Positions 1 through 6,946 of a stretch of DNA of 12,442 bases are shown in pieces. Both the position numbers and the translations under genes were made by a program. The notes beneath the pieces are model-generated. The model was given only the letters and a program-made list of their open reading frames with translations. It was not told the origin of the DNA and searched no databases. Position 1 is the stretch's first letter; the number at the start of each line of letters is the position of its first letter. This DNA is from an uncultured Raoultella sp. (lineage in GTDB: Bacteria; Pseudomonadota; Gammaproteobacteria; Enterobacterales; Enterobacteriaceae), in the NCBI GenBank assembly GCA_900759445.1, contig CAAEVH010000065.1, positions 1 through 12,442 on the forward strand. Direction: 5' to 3'.

Positions 1-494
1 AAGACGATGTGCTTGAGCAACTGGATGCTCAAAATAATTTACTCTCGTTTATGACGACGGCACATAACATTTTGCTCCAGGGCATTAAGCGCTTTCTACC
101 GTCGCTGTTCGTCAATAACGATGAAGAGATCGTGGAATATGCAGTGAAGCCGTTACTCGCCCAGAGTGGGCCGCTTGACGATATCGACGTTGCGTTACGT
201 CTGATTTATGCGCTGGGGAAAATGGATAAGTGGCTTTATGCCGACATTACCCATTTTTCTCAGTTTTATCAGTACCTGAACGAGCAGGATAATATCCCCG
301 GTTTTGCCGATGACATTACCTGGGATTTTGTCAGCAACGTCAACAGTATCACCCGCAACGCGACCCTTTATGGTGCGCTGGAGTCGATGAAGTTTGCTGA
401 CTTTGCTGCGTGGTCTGAAGTGCGCTTTAGCGCAATGGTCAAGACGGCAATGACGCTGGCAGTGACGGCGATTTTAAAGGAATTAACGCCGTGA
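1..494 (+). CDS. fumE: FumE/YggD, MtlR-family protein (fumarase E), 5' partial
   Basis: The reading frame is already open at base 3 (Asp-Asp-Val-Leu-Glu-Gln-Leu), so the start lies outside the window and about six N-terminal codons are missing. The roughly 164 visible codons fit the E. coli YggD protein of about 169 residues, including the stretches DEEIVEYAVKPLLAQSGPLD and YALGKMDKWLYADITHFSQ. The family is related to the mannitol operon repressor MtlR, all-helical and without a recognisable DNA-binding motif here. In E. coli the protein was reported to have fumarate hydratase activity and renamed FumE; I rely on memory for that and see no classical fumarase motif. Its stop codon overlaps the start of yggC by four bases, so the two are translationally coupled in one operon. 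The GTG at base 9 is an internal codon, not the true start. Confidence 0.9.
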   Translation, partial: DDVLEQLDAQNNLLSFMTTAHNILLQGIKRFLPSLFVNNDEEIVEYAVKPLLAQSGPLDDIDVALRLIYALGKMDKWLYADITHFSQFYQYLNEQDNIPGFADDITWDFVSNVNSITRNATLYGALESMKFADFAAWSEVRFSAMVKTAMTLAVTAILKELTP

Positions 495-1201
495 AAATCG
501 AACTAACGGTGAATGGGCTCCAGGTTGAAGCACATTACCAGGATGATGAGATACAGAACGTTCACAAACCGTTATTGCAGCAGCTGTCAAAAATACATGC
601 CGCTAACCCGCAGCGACGAACGATCGTTTTTCTCAGCGCACCGCCGGGGACGGGTAAATCGACGCTGACAAGCTTCTGGGAATACCTCTCTCGCCATGAT
701 CCTTGCTTGCCGGAGATCCAGACGCTGCCGATGGATGGCTTCCATCATTATAACAGCTGGCTGGATACCCATAATCTGCGGGCCTACAAAGGGGCGCCGG
801 AAACCTTTGATGTGGGTAAACTTGCGCAGAATCTGCGCCAGATAAGGGAAGGGGAAGGATGCTGGCCGCAATATGACCGGCAAAAGCATGATCCGGTAGA
901 AGCAGCCATCACAGTGACGGCGCCGATTGTGATTGTGGAAGGAAACTGGTTATTGCGCGATGACGAAAGATGGCGAGCGTTAGCTGCGTTTTGTGATTAC
1001 TCGCTGTTTATTCGCGCCCCAGCCAATGCGCTTCGTACACGACTGGTGGGCCGTAAACTGGCTGGTGGATTATCGCGAGCTGATGCTGAGGCATTTTATG
1101 AGCGTACCGACGGACCGAATGTTCGTCGGGTCCTGGAAACTAGCCGGCCTGGCGACCTGACGCTGGAGATGCTGGAATCAGGTGAGTATCGGATTGCGTG
1201 A
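491..1201 (+). CDS. yggC: YggC, P-loop nucleoside/pantothenate kinase-like protein
   Basis: 236 residues, close to E. coli YggC (about 237). The start is GTG within the GTGA overlap with the preceding stop codon. A Walker A loop, APPGTGKST, lies at residues 50-58. The LPMDGFHHY motif (residues 79-87) and the IVIVEGNWLL strand (146-155, with an acidic residue at 150) are typical of the pantothenate kinase/uridine kinase branch of P-loop kinases, as is YDRQKHDP (128-135). It should therefore phosphorylate a small hydroxylated metabolite using ATP in the cytosol; the substrate is not known to me. Its coupling to fumE, and in E. coli to cmt/ygg sugar genes upstream, hints at a sugar or sugar-acid role, which is inference. 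Codon choice is less biased than in epd-pgk-fbaA. Confidence 0.9.
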   Translation: MKIELTVNGLQVEAHYQDDEIQNVHKPLLQQLSKIHAANPQRRTIVFLSAPPGTGKSTLTSFWEYLSRHDPCLPEIQTLPMDGFHHYNSWLDTHNLRAYKGAPETFDVGKLAQNLRQIREGEGCWPQYDRQKHDPVEAAITVTAPIVIVEGNWLLRDDERWRALAAFCDYSLFIRAPANALRTRLVGRKLAGGLSRADAEAFYERTDGPNVRRVLETSRPGDLTLEMLESGEYRIA

Positions 1202-1206
1202 AGGTA

Positions 1207-1255
1207 AATTATTCCAGTTATGCCGTAATGATTATTACGACTTACTGGGATAATT
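1207..1255 (+). repeat. Two-tier inverted repeat after yggC
   Basis: Outer arms AATTATTCCAGT (1207-1218) and ACTGGGATAATT (1244-1255) are complementary over 12 positions, one as a G-T wobble. Between them, CGTAAT (1224-1229) and ATTACG (1234-1239) form a second perfect 6-bp stem with a GATT loop. It begins only six bases after the yggC stop codon. The 3' side runs into GCCCCCCG with no T-tract, so it is not a standard Rho-independent terminator. It may block 3' exonucleases at the end of the fumE-yggC transcript, or bind a protein. Confidence 0.7.
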
Positions 1256-1278
1256 GCCCCCCGTCTCAGTAGGTAAAA

Positions 1279-1294
1279 TGTGACGTACGTCAGA
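1279..1294 (+). promoter_or_regulatory. CRP-type binding site upstream of epd
   Basis: TGTGA-CGTACG-TCAGA matches the consensus TGTGA-N6-TCACA at nine of ten positions. The centre is about 70 bases upstream of the start point predicted from the -10 box at 1345-1350, a face-of-helix position compatible with class I activation. CRP control of epd is known in E. coli; the site itself is seen here. Confidence 0.75.
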
Positions 1295-1321
1295 TAACTG
1301 TCTTCTTTGGCTGGACAGTCA

Positions 1322-1350
1322 TTCCTTTTATTCCCTGATTCGCTTATTCT
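1322..1350 (+). promoter_or_regulatory. Probable sigma70 promoter of epd
   Basis: A candidate -35 box TTCCTT (1322-1327) is separated by 17 bases from a -10 box TATTCT (1345-1350), putting initiation near 1357. The weak -35 box fits a CRP-dependent promoter. The leader to the epd start codon would be about 130 nt. Confidence 0.5.
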
Positions 1351-1351
1351 A

Positions 1352-1366
1352 GCTGAAGCGTTTCAG
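1352..1366 (+). promoter_or_regulatory. Cra (FruR) operator at the epd promoter
   Basis: The core TGAAGCGTTTCA (1354-1365) within GCTGAAGCGTTTCAG is almost identical to the Cra consensus TGAAACGTTTCA. It overlaps the predicted transcription start of epd, where binding should repress; fructose-1-phosphate or fructose-1,6-bisphosphate would relieve this. Cra control of epd-pgk is established in E. coli. Confidence 0.8.
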
Positions 1367-1368
1367 TC

Positions 1369-1391
1369 GATTAAATGTTCGACAATTAATC
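1369..1391 (+). repeat. 23-bp dyad immediately downstream of the Cra operator
   Basis: GATTAA (1369-1374) and TTAATC (1386-1391) are perfect inverted arms; inside them TGT (1376-1378) and ACA (1382-1384) extend the symmetry around a central TCG, with one A-A mismatch per side. It starts three bases after the Cra core, so it would lie in the first 40 nt of the leader if transcription starts near 1357. It could be a second operator or a 5'-end stabilising hairpin. Confidence 0.6.
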
Positions 1392-1488
1392 AATCAGTCG
1401 CAGTTTGCGACGGGTAAGGTTTCCCTTCGGGCGTGGCTGGATTACTCTGTCAGCCATCTCAAATCAGGGACAACCTTGCAGGAGACCT

Positions 1489-2508
1489 ATGACCATACGC
1501 ATCGCGATTAATGGCTTCGGTCGCATAGGACGCAACGTGGTTCGCGCTTTATATGAATCCGGGCGTCGTGCGGAAATTACCGTGGTGGCAATCAACGAGC
1601 TGGCGGATGCCGCGGGCATCGCGCATTTGTTGAAATATGACACCAGCCATGGGCGCTTTGCCTGGGATGTTCGCCAGGAGAGAGAGCAGCTGTATGTCGG
1701 CGATGATGCCATACGCCTGCTGCATGAACCTTCGATTGAGGCGCTGCCCTGGCAGGAGCTGGCGGTTGATATTGTTCTCGATTGCACCGGTGTTTACGGC
1801 AGCCGTGAGCATGGCGAAGCCCATATTCGGGCAGGGGCAAAGAAAGTGCTCTTTTCCCATCCCGGCAGCAGCGATCTCGACGCGACCGTTGTATTTGGCG
1901 TGAACCATGATGAGTTGCGTACGGAGCACCGTATTGTCTCCAACGCCTCCTGCACGACCAACTGCATTATCCCGGTCATAAAACTGTTAGATGATGCCTA
2001 CGGCATTGAGTCAGGAACGGTAACGACAATCCACTCCGCCATGCACGATCAACAGGTGATCGACGCTTATCATCCGGATCTGCGCCGTACGCGCGCGGCC
2101 AGCCAGTCGATTATTCCGGTTGATACCAAACTCTCTGCGGGGATCACGCGAATTTTCCCGCAGTTTAATGACCGTTTCGAGGCGATTGCGGTCCGCGTAC
2201 CGACGATTAATGTGACGGCGATTGACCTTAGCGTGACGGTGAAAAAACCTGTAAAGGCTAATGAAGTCAACCAGTTGCTGCAAAAAGCAGCACAAGGTGC
2301 ATTTCATGGTATAGTTGACTATACGGAATTGCCGTTGGTCTCGATAGATTTCAACCACGACCCGCATAGCGCCATCGTTGATGGCACCCAAACCCGAGTC
2401 AGTGGTGCTCATCTGATCAAAACATTGGTCTGGTGTGATAATGAATGGGGCTTTGCTAACCGGATGCTCGACACGACGTTAGCGATGGCCGTTATTGGTT
2501 TCAGGTGA
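1489..2508 (+). CDS. epd: D-erythrose-4-phosphate dehydrogenase
   Basis: Oxidises D-erythrose 4-phosphate to 4-phosphoerythronate with NAD+, the first step of the deoxyxylulose-5-phosphate-dependent pyridoxal 5'-phosphate pathway; cytosolic tetramer of the GAPDH superfamily. The product has 339 residues, the E. coli Epd length. The N-terminal Rossmann motif [10 protein letters not shown] (residues 7-16) is followed by the catalytic SNASCTTNC with Cys155 and the base His182. The start at 1489 was chosen over an upstream in-frame codon at 1405 because AGGAGA (1480-1485) sits at ideal spacing and homology begins there. The GAPDH-like fold is distinguished from true GapA by the Epd-type sequence throughout, including [19 protein letters not shown]. 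It heads the epd-pgk-fbaA cluster, 77 bases before pgk, under CRP and Cra sites. Codon bias is weaker than in pgk and fbaA, in keeping with lower expression. Confidence 0.97.
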   Translation: MTIRIAINGFGRIGRNVVRALYESGRRAEITVVAINELADAAGIAHLLKYDTSHGRFAWDVRQEREQLYVGDDAIRLLHEPSIEALPWQELAVDIVLDCTGVYGSREHGEAHIRAGAKKVLFSHPGSSDLDATVVFGVNHDELRTEHRIVSNASCTTNCIIPVIKLLDDAYGIESGTVTTIHSAMHDQQVIDAYHPDLRRTRAASQSIIPVDTKLSAGITRIFPQFNDRFEAIAVRVPTINVTAIDLSVTVKKPVKANEVNQLLQKAAQGAFHGIVDYTELPLVSIDFNHDPHSAIVDGTQTRVSGAHLIKTLVWCDNEWGFANRMLDTTLAMAVIGFR

Positions 2509-2585
2509 GACATCCCTGCGCAACATTGTTCGCGATGGAGCGTATGGCGTCTGCAAAACTTTAAGAATCATTGAGAGGATTCACC

Positions 2586-3749
2586 ATGTCTGTAATTAAG
2601 ATGACCGATCTGGATCTGGCTGGTAAACGCGTTTTTATCCGTGCCGATCTGAACGTACCAGTCAAAGACGGGAAAGTAACCAGCGACGCGCGTATCCGTG
2701 CTTCTCTGCCGACCATTGAGCTGGCGCTGAAACAGGGTGCTAAAGTGATGGTCACTTCTCACCTGGGTCGTCCGACCGAAGGCGAGTACAACGAAGAATT
2801 CTCTCTGCTGCCGGTTGTTAATTACCTGAAAGACAAACTGTCTAACCCGGTACGTCTGGTTAAAGATTACCTGGATGGCGTTGAAGTTGCAGCCGGTGAA
2901 CTGGTTGTTCTGGAAAACGTTCGCTTCAACAAAGGCGAGAAGAAAGACGACGAAGCGCTGTCCAAAAAATACGCGGCGCTGTGCGACGTGTTCGTCATGG
3001 ACGCCTTCGGTACTGCACACCGTGCGCAGGCCTCTACCCACGGTATCGGTAAATTCGCCGATGTTGCGTGCGCAGGCCCGCTGCTGGCCGCCGAACTGGA
3101 CGCGCTGGGTAAAGCGCTGAAAGAACCGGCTCGCCCGATGGTTGCCATCGTAGGTGGTTCTAAAGTTTCCACCAAACTGACCGTTCTGGATTCCCTGTCT
3201 AAAATCGCTGACCAGCTGATCGTCGGTGGTGGCATCGCCAACACCTTCGTTGCCGCTCAGGGCCACAACGTGGGTAAATCCCTGTACGAAGCTGACCTGG
3301 TTGACGAAGCGAAACGCCTGCTGACCACCTGCGATATCCCGGTTCCGACCGACGTTCGCGTGGCAACTGAGTTCTCCGAAACGGCGACCGCGACGCTGAA
3401 ATCTGTTAACGACATCAAAGATGACGAGCAGATCCTGGACCTGGGCGATGTTTCTGCACAGAAACTGGCTGATATCCTGAAAAACGCTAAAACTATTCTG
3501 TGGAATGGTCCGGTTGGCGTATTCGAATTCCCGAACTTCCGTAAAGGGACTGAAATCGTGGCTAACGCCATTGCTGACAGCGAAGGTTTCTCCATCGCTG
3601 GCGGTGGTGACACTCTGGCAGCGATTGACCTGTTCGGCATTGCGGACAAAATTTCCTACATCTCCACTGGCGGCGGCGCATTCCTCGAATTCGTGGAAGG
3701 TAAAGTCCTGCCAGCAGTAGCTATGCTTGAAGAGCGCGCTAAGAAGTAA
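2586..3749 (+). CDS. pgk: Phosphoglycerate kinase
   Basis: Catalyses reversible phosphate transfer between 1,3-bisphosphoglycerate and ADP, giving 3-phosphoglycerate and ATP, in glycolysis and gluconeogenesis; cytosolic monomer. 387 residues, exactly the E. coli length. The N-domain substrate site shows RADLNVP (residues 19-25) and SHLGRP (58-63); the nucleotide domain shows the WNGPVGVFE segment and GGGDTLAA near the C-terminal end. The ATG at 2586 follows AGAGGA (2574-2579); a TTG five codons upstream is ignored. Codon use is very strongly biased (CTG, AAA, GTT, GGT), as expected of an abundant enzyme. The 77-base gap after epd contains no obvious terminator, so epd-pgk readthrough is likely, while a hairpin terminator follows the gene. 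Confidence 0.99.
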   Translation: MSVIKMTDLDLAGKRVFIRADLNVPVKDGKVTSDARIRASLPTIELALKQGAKVMVTSHLGRPTEGEYNEEFSLLPVVNYLKDKLSNPVRLVKDYLDGVEVAAGELVVLENVRFNKGEKKDDEALSKKYAALCDVFVMDAFGTAHRAQASTHGIGKFADVACAGPLLAAELDALGKALKEPARPMVAIVGGSKVSTKLTVLDSLSKIADQLIVGGGIANTFVAAQGHNVGKSLYEADLVDEAKRLLTTCDIPVPTDVRVATEFSETATATLKSVNDIKDDEQILDLGDVSAQKLADILKNAKTILWNGPVGVFEFPNFRKGTEIVANAIADSEGFSIAGGGDTLAAIDLFGIADKISYISTGGGAFLEFVEGKVLPAVAMLEERAKK

Positions 3750-3756
3750 GTCTGAT

Positions 3757-3781
3757 CAGGCGGGGAAATCCCGCCTGTTTT
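3757..3781 (+). terminator. Rho-independent terminator after pgk
   Basis: An 8-bp GC-rich stem, CAGGCGGG (3757-3764) with CCCGCCTG (3770-3777), closes a 5-nt loop and is followed by TTTT. The short T-tract suggests partial termination, allowing some readthrough into fbaA. Confidence 0.85.
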
Positions 3782-3820
3782 GCAAATAAAATTCAATTTG
3801 TTGCTCTAAATAATTCGTGT

Positions 3821-3883
3821 TGCCGGAAGGTGGCGACAGCGCGAACGCCAGGTTCTTACGTAACCGGGGTAAGCGAGGTAAGC
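3821..3883 (+). other. Structured leader or REP-like element upstream of fbaA
   Basis: This part of the 195-base pgk-fbaA gap is dense in short complementary and repeated segments. TGGCG (3831-3835) pairs with CGCCA (3846-3850). GGTT (3851-3854) pairs with AACC (3862-3865). CCGG at 3823-3826 can pair with CCGG at 3864-3867, enclosing the GGCG/CGCC stem, an arrangement reminiscent of an enterobacterial REP element. GGTAAGC is repeated directly at 3868-3874 and 3877-3883. I do not recognise a named RNA family. The A/T-rich part before it (3785-3817) may hold an fbaA promoter, but no convincing -35/-10 pair is visible. Confidence 0.45.
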
Positions 3884-3944
3884 CAGAGGACTGCCGCACG
3901 AATGATGGCGAGCATAAACGGCCGAAGATACAGGACTACGTAAC

Positions 3945-5024
3945 ATGTCTAAAATTTTTGATTTCGTAAAACCTGGCGTGATCACTGGTGATGACGTTCA
4001 GAAAGTGTTCCAGGTAGCTAAAGAAAATAACTTTGCTCTGCCAGCGGTTAACTGTGTGGGTACTGACTCCATCAACGCCGTTCTGGAAGCTGCTGCAAAA
4101 GTTCGTTCTCCGGTTATCGTTCAGTTCTCCAACGGCGGCGCAGCGTTTATCGCGGGCAAAGGCGTGAAAACTGACGTTCCTCAGGGCGCAGCAATCCTGG
4201 GTGCTATCTCTGGCGCACATCACGTTCACCAGATGGCTGCACACTACGGCGTGCCGGTTATTCTGCACACCGACCACTGCGCGAAGAAACTGCTGCCGTG
4301 GATCGACGGCCTGCTGGACGCGGGTGAAAAACACTTCGCTGCTACCGGCAAACCGCTGTTCTCTTCTCACATGATTGACCTGTCTGAAGAGTCTCTGCAC
4401 GAAAACATCGAAATCTGCTCTAAATATCTGGCGCGCATGGCCAAAATGGACATGACTCTGGAAATCGAGCTGGGTTGCACCGGTGGCGAAGAAGACGGCG
4501 TGGACAACAGCCACATGGACGCTTCTGCCCTGTACACTCAGCCGGAAGACGTTGATTACGCGTACACTGAACTGAGCAAAATCAGCCCGCGTTTCACTAT
4601 CGCGGCTTCCTTCGGTAACGTACACGGCGTGTACAAGCCGGGTAACGTCGTGCTGACTCCGACCATCCTGCGCGATTCTCAGGAATATGTTTCTAAGAAA
4701 CACAACCTGCCGCACAACAGCCTGAACTTCGTCTTCCACGGCGGTTCCGGTTCTTCCGCTCAGGAAATCAAAGACTCCGTAAGCTACGGCGTTATCAAAA
4801 TGAACATCGATACCGATACCCAATGGGCAACCTGGGACGGTATCCTGCAGTACTACAAAACCAACGAAGCTTACCTGCAGGGCCAGCTGGGCAACCCGAA
4901 AGGCGAAGACCAGCCGAACAAGAAATACTACGATCCGCGCGTATGGCTGCGTGCTGCACAGACGTCCATGGTGACGCGTCTGGAGCAGGCATTTAAAGAG
5001 CTGAACGCGATCGACGTTCTGTAA
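3945..5024 (+). CDS. fbaA: Fructose-bisphosphate aldolase, class II
   Basis: Reversible cleavage of fructose 1,6-bisphosphate to dihydroxyacetone phosphate and glyceraldehyde 3-phosphate; a zinc-dependent cytosolic dimer. 359 residues, identical in length to E. coli FbaA. The zinc and catalytic segment VILHTDHCAKK places Asp110 and His111 (109 and 110 without the initiator Met). The further zinc ligands lie in the LEIELGCTGGEEDGV region, in SFGNVHGVYKPG and in FVFHGGSGSS. The C-terminal NKKYYDPRVW segment is typical. The ATG at 3945 follows AGGA (3932-3935). Codon usage is extremely biased, like pgk, indicating high expression. It lies 195 bases after pgk, with a terminator and a structured leader in between, so it probably has both readthrough and its own transcription. 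A strong terminator follows. Confidence 0.99.
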   Translation: MSKIFDFVKPGVITGDDVQKVFQVAKENNFALPAVNCVGTDSINAVLEAAAKVRSPVIVQFSNGGAAFIAGKGVKTDVPQGAAILGAISGAHHVHQMAAHYGVPVILHTDHCAKKLLPWIDGLLDAGEKHFAATGKPLFSSHMIDLSEESLHENIEICSKYLARMAKMDMTLEIELGCTGGEEDGVDNSHMDASALYTQPEDVDYAYTELSKISPRFTIAASFGNVHGVYKPGNVVLTPTILRDSQEYVSKKHNLPHNSLNFVFHGGSGSSAQEIKDSVSYGVIKMNIDTDTQWATWDGILQYYKTNEAYLQGQLGNPKGEDQPNKKYYDPRVWLRAAQTSMVTRLEQAFKELNAIDVL

Positions 5025-5045
5025 GAAAAGTCTGTTTCTTGCCCG

Positions 5046-5073
5046 AAAGCCCGCTGAATAGCGGGCTTTTTTT
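5046..5073 (+). terminator. Strong Rho-independent terminator after fbaA
   Basis: AAGCCCGC (5047-5054) pairs perfectly with GCGGGCTT (5061-5068) around a 6-nt loop, followed by a run of seven T. It begins 22 bases after the fbaA stop codon. Confidence 0.95.
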
Positions 5074-5148
5074 ATGGCTGAACAACGCGATATCTCGCTG
5101 AGAATTGTGATCAACTTGGCAAATCATGTGCATATTGTTTACCCTTAG

Positions 5149-5179
5149 TTAACCTGTCGCTGTACAGGTTGGGTTTTTT
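5149..5179 (+). terminator. Second terminator-like hairpin, in front of mscS
   Basis: AACCTGT (5151-5157) pairs with ACAGGTT (5164-5170) around CGCTGT; two flanking T-G wobbles extend the stem. GGG and then six T (5174-5179) follow. It ends only 33 bases before the mscS start codon, and so lies inside the mscS leader if the promoter is upstream, for instance with the TATTGT at 5133-5138 as -10 (weak). It may be a backup terminator for fbaA or an attenuator of mscS. Confidence 0.6.
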
Positions 5180-5212
5180 ATTCCCCCTACGGGTATTCAT
5201 AAGGAAGATTAA

Positions 5213-6070
5213 ATGGAAGAGTTGAACGTTGGCGATAGCCTACACAACGCCAGTTCCTGGCTGGTGCGCAATCAGGAATTACTGCTGAGCTATGCCGTCA
5301 ATATCGTTGCCGCTATCGCGATTATTATCGTCGGTATGATTGTGGCACGGGTCATCTCTAATACGGTGAACCGACTGATGCTGGCGCGTAAGATTGATGC
5401 GACCGTTGCCGATTTTCTGTCCGCCCTGGTACGCTATGCCGTTGTCGCGTTCACCCTGATTGCCGCATTAGGCCGCGTAGGCGTGCAGACGGCATCGGTG
5501 ATCGCCGTCCTCGGTGCCGCCGGTTTAGCCGTAGGTCTGGCGCTGCAAGGATCGCTGTCTAACCTGGCCGCTGGCGTACTGCTGGTGATGTTCCGCCCGT
5601 TCCGCGCGGGTGAGTATGTCGATCTCGGCGGCGTCGCCGGTACGGTACTGAGCGTGCAGATTTTCTCTACGACCATGCGTACGGCAGACGGTAAAATTGT
5701 GGTGGTTCCGAACGGTAAAATTATCGCCGGCAATATCATTAACTTTTCCCGTGAGCCAGCGCGGCGCAACGAATTTATTATCGGCGTGTCCTACGATGCC
5801 GATATCGATAAGGTCAAGCAGCTGCTCACCCGTATTATCGAATCGGAAGATCGTATTCTCAAAGATCGCGAAATGACCGTACGTCTGCATGAACTGGGGG
5901 CGTCGTCGGTGAACTATGTGGTGCGCGTCTGGAGTCTGAGCAGCGATCTGCAAAGCGTATACTGGGATGTGCTGGAGCGTATTAAACGCGAGTTTGACGC
6001 TAACGGCATCAGCTTCCCGTACCCGCAGATGGATGTTCATATGGTTCGTCCGCAGGAGAAAGTGGAGTAA
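5213..6070 (+). CDS. mscS: Small-conductance mechanosensitive channel MscS
   Basis: Inner-membrane homoheptameric channel that opens under membrane tension during hypo-osmotic shock and releases solutes. 285 residues (E. coli 286). Three N-terminal transmembrane helices lie at about residues 25-55, 65-88 and 93-127. The pore helix TM3, [21 protein letters not shown] (starting at residue 101), carries the hydrophobic-gate Leu105 and Leu109 and the hinge Gly113. Arg46, Arg74 and Arg88 of the tension-sensor paddle are retained. The cytoplasmic vestibule follows ([19 protein letters not shown], then the beta and alpha-beta domains). The extreme C-terminus differs from E. coli (MVRPQEKVE in place of a lysine-rich end), within a variable part of the family. 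AAGGA at 5201-5205 supports the ATG at 5213. It stands as its own transcription unit between hairpins. Confidence 0.98.
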   Translation: MEELNVGDSLHNASSWLVRNQELLLSYAVNIVAAIAIIIVGMIVARVISNTVNRLMLARKIDATVADFLSALVRYAVVAFTLIAALGRVGVQTASVIAVLGAAGLAVGLALQGSLSNLAAGVLLVMFRPFRAGEYVDLGGVAGTVLSVQIFSTTMRTADGKIVVVPNGKIIAGNIINFSREPARRNEFIIGVSYDADIDKVKQLLTRIIESEDRILKDREMTVRLHELGASSVNYVVRVWSLSSDLQSVYWDVLERIKREFDANGISFPYPQMDVHMVRPQEKVE

Positions 6071-6087
6071 TTCAGCCGCTGATCCAG

Positions 6088-6108
6088 AGGCCAGCGATGC
6101 TGGCCTTT
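6088..6108 (+). terminator. Terminator between mscS and argO
   Basis: AGGCCAGC (6088-6095) pairs with GCTGGCCT (6099-6106) around a GAT loop, followed by TT then ATT. The stem is perfect, but the T-tract is short and interrupted. It begins 18 bases after the mscS stop codon. Confidence 0.8.
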
Positions 6109-6157
6109 ATTGCTACTGCTGTATTAGTTAAACTTATTAATGATTAAAATTTTCAAT

Positions 6158-6186
6158 TTCCTCTAATGATTTTATCGCGCTATATT
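6158..6186 (+). promoter_or_regulatory. Probable argO promoter and ArgP-responsive A/T-rich region
   Basis: TTCCTC (6158-6163) and TATATT (6181-6186), 17 bases apart, are the best -35/-10 pair, giving a start near 6193 and a leader of about 27 nt. The preceding segment (about 6120-6165) is very A/T-rich. In E. coli ArgP binds just upstream of argO and recruits RNA polymerase; the binding position here is inferred from that. Confidence 0.5.
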
Positions 6187-6219
6187 CCCCGGCATTAACG
6201 ACCTACCGGAAAAAACACC

Positions 6220-6861
6220 ATGTTATCGTATTACTTTCAGGGGCTTGCCCTGGGAGCGGCTATGATTTTGCCGCTCGGTCCGCAAAATGCGTTTGTGATG
6301 AATCAGGGGATTCGCCGGCAGTATCATTTGATGATCGCGTTGCTGTGCGCGTTGAGCGATCTGCTGCTGATTTGCGCCGGTATTTTTGGCGGTAGCGCGT
6401 TGCTGATGCAGTCGCCGTGGCTGCTGGCGCTGGTCACCTGGGGAGGCGTGGCCTTTCTGCTCTGGTATGGTTTCGGCGCCTTGAGAACGGCGCTGAGCAG
6501 CAACCTGGAACTGGCCAGTGCGGAAGTCATGAAGCAGGGACGCTGGAAAATTATCGTCACCATGCTGGCGGTTACCTGGCTTAACCCGCATGTCTATCTC
6601 GATACTTTCGTCGTGCTGGGCAGCCTGGGAGGGCAGCTGGCCGTGGAGCCAAAGCGCTGGTTTGCCTTAGGCACCATTAGCGCATCATTCCTGTGGTTCT
6701 TTGGCCTGGCCCTGCTGGCAGCGTGGCTGGCGCCACGCTTACGTACCGCGCGAGCGCAGCGGATTATTAATGTGCTGGTCGGCCTGGTGATGTGGTTTAT
6801 TGCGCTGCAGCTGGCGAAAGACGGTCTCCAGCATGTCCAGGCTCTGTTTTACCAGGCTTAG
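6220..6861 (+). CDS. argO: L-arginine exporter ArgO (LysE family)
   Basis: Inner-membrane exporter of arginine and of the toxic analogue canavanine, in the LysE/RhtB translocator superfamily. 213 residues (E. coli 211). The family signature [13 protein letters not shown] lies at residues 13-25. About five to six hydrophobic segments follow (around 1-20, 38-60, 67-90, 110-132, 145-170 and 180-200). The charged membrane residues Asp47 and Asp128 (in NPHVYLDTF) are present. The ATG at 6220 agrees with E. coli; the Shine-Dalgarno sequence is weak (CCGGAAAA). Transcription should be switched on by ArgP with arginine and kept off by ArgP with lysine; argP lies 900 bases away on the other strand, with only yggE between. 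Confidence 0.97.
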   Translation: MLSYYFQGLALGAAMILPLGPQNAFVMNQGIRRQYHLMIALLCALSDLLLICAGIFGGSALLMQSPWLLALVTWGGVAFLLWYGFGALRTALSSNLELASAEVMKQGRWKIIVTMLAVTWLNPHVYLDTFVVLGSLGGQLAVEPKRWFALGTISASFLWFFGLALLAAWLAPRLRTARAQRIINVLVGLVMWFIALQLAKDGLQHVQALFYQA

Positions 6862-6879
6862 TCCGATGGACTTTCTCCG

Positions 6880-6910
6880 CGGACGCGTTAAGCTTGCAGA
6901 CATGCGTCCG
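6880..6910 (+). repeat. Inverted repeat in the argO-yggE gap
   Basis: CGGACGC (6880-6886) and GCGTCCG (6904-6910) are perfect inverted arms with a 17-base spacer. No T-tract follows, so a canonical terminator is unlikely. It lies 36 bases before the yggE start codon and may fold in the leader or bind a regulator. Confidence 0.5.
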
Positions 6911-6946
6911 TAGACGGGCGACCCAATGTAAGATGGAGAAACGACA

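Noticed and set aside
9..11. GTG at base 9 as the start of fumE
   Set aside because: The frame is open upstream with Asp-Asp codons matching the family, so the gene is simply cut by the window edge.
1405..1488. N-terminal extension of epd by 28 codons
   Set aside because: The upstream sequence shares no homology with Epd, has no good ribosome-binding site, and the ATG at 1489 has AGGAGA at proper spacing.
2568..3266. A 232-codon minus-strand open frame inside pgk
   Set aside because: Same codon-bias shadow effect; no ribosome-binding site or plausible protein features.
3936..5114. A 392-codon open frame on the minus strand covering all of fbaA
   Set aside because: It is the mirror of a gene with extreme codon bias, which removes stop codons from the opposite frame; its product has no recognisable domain, and fbaA is certain.
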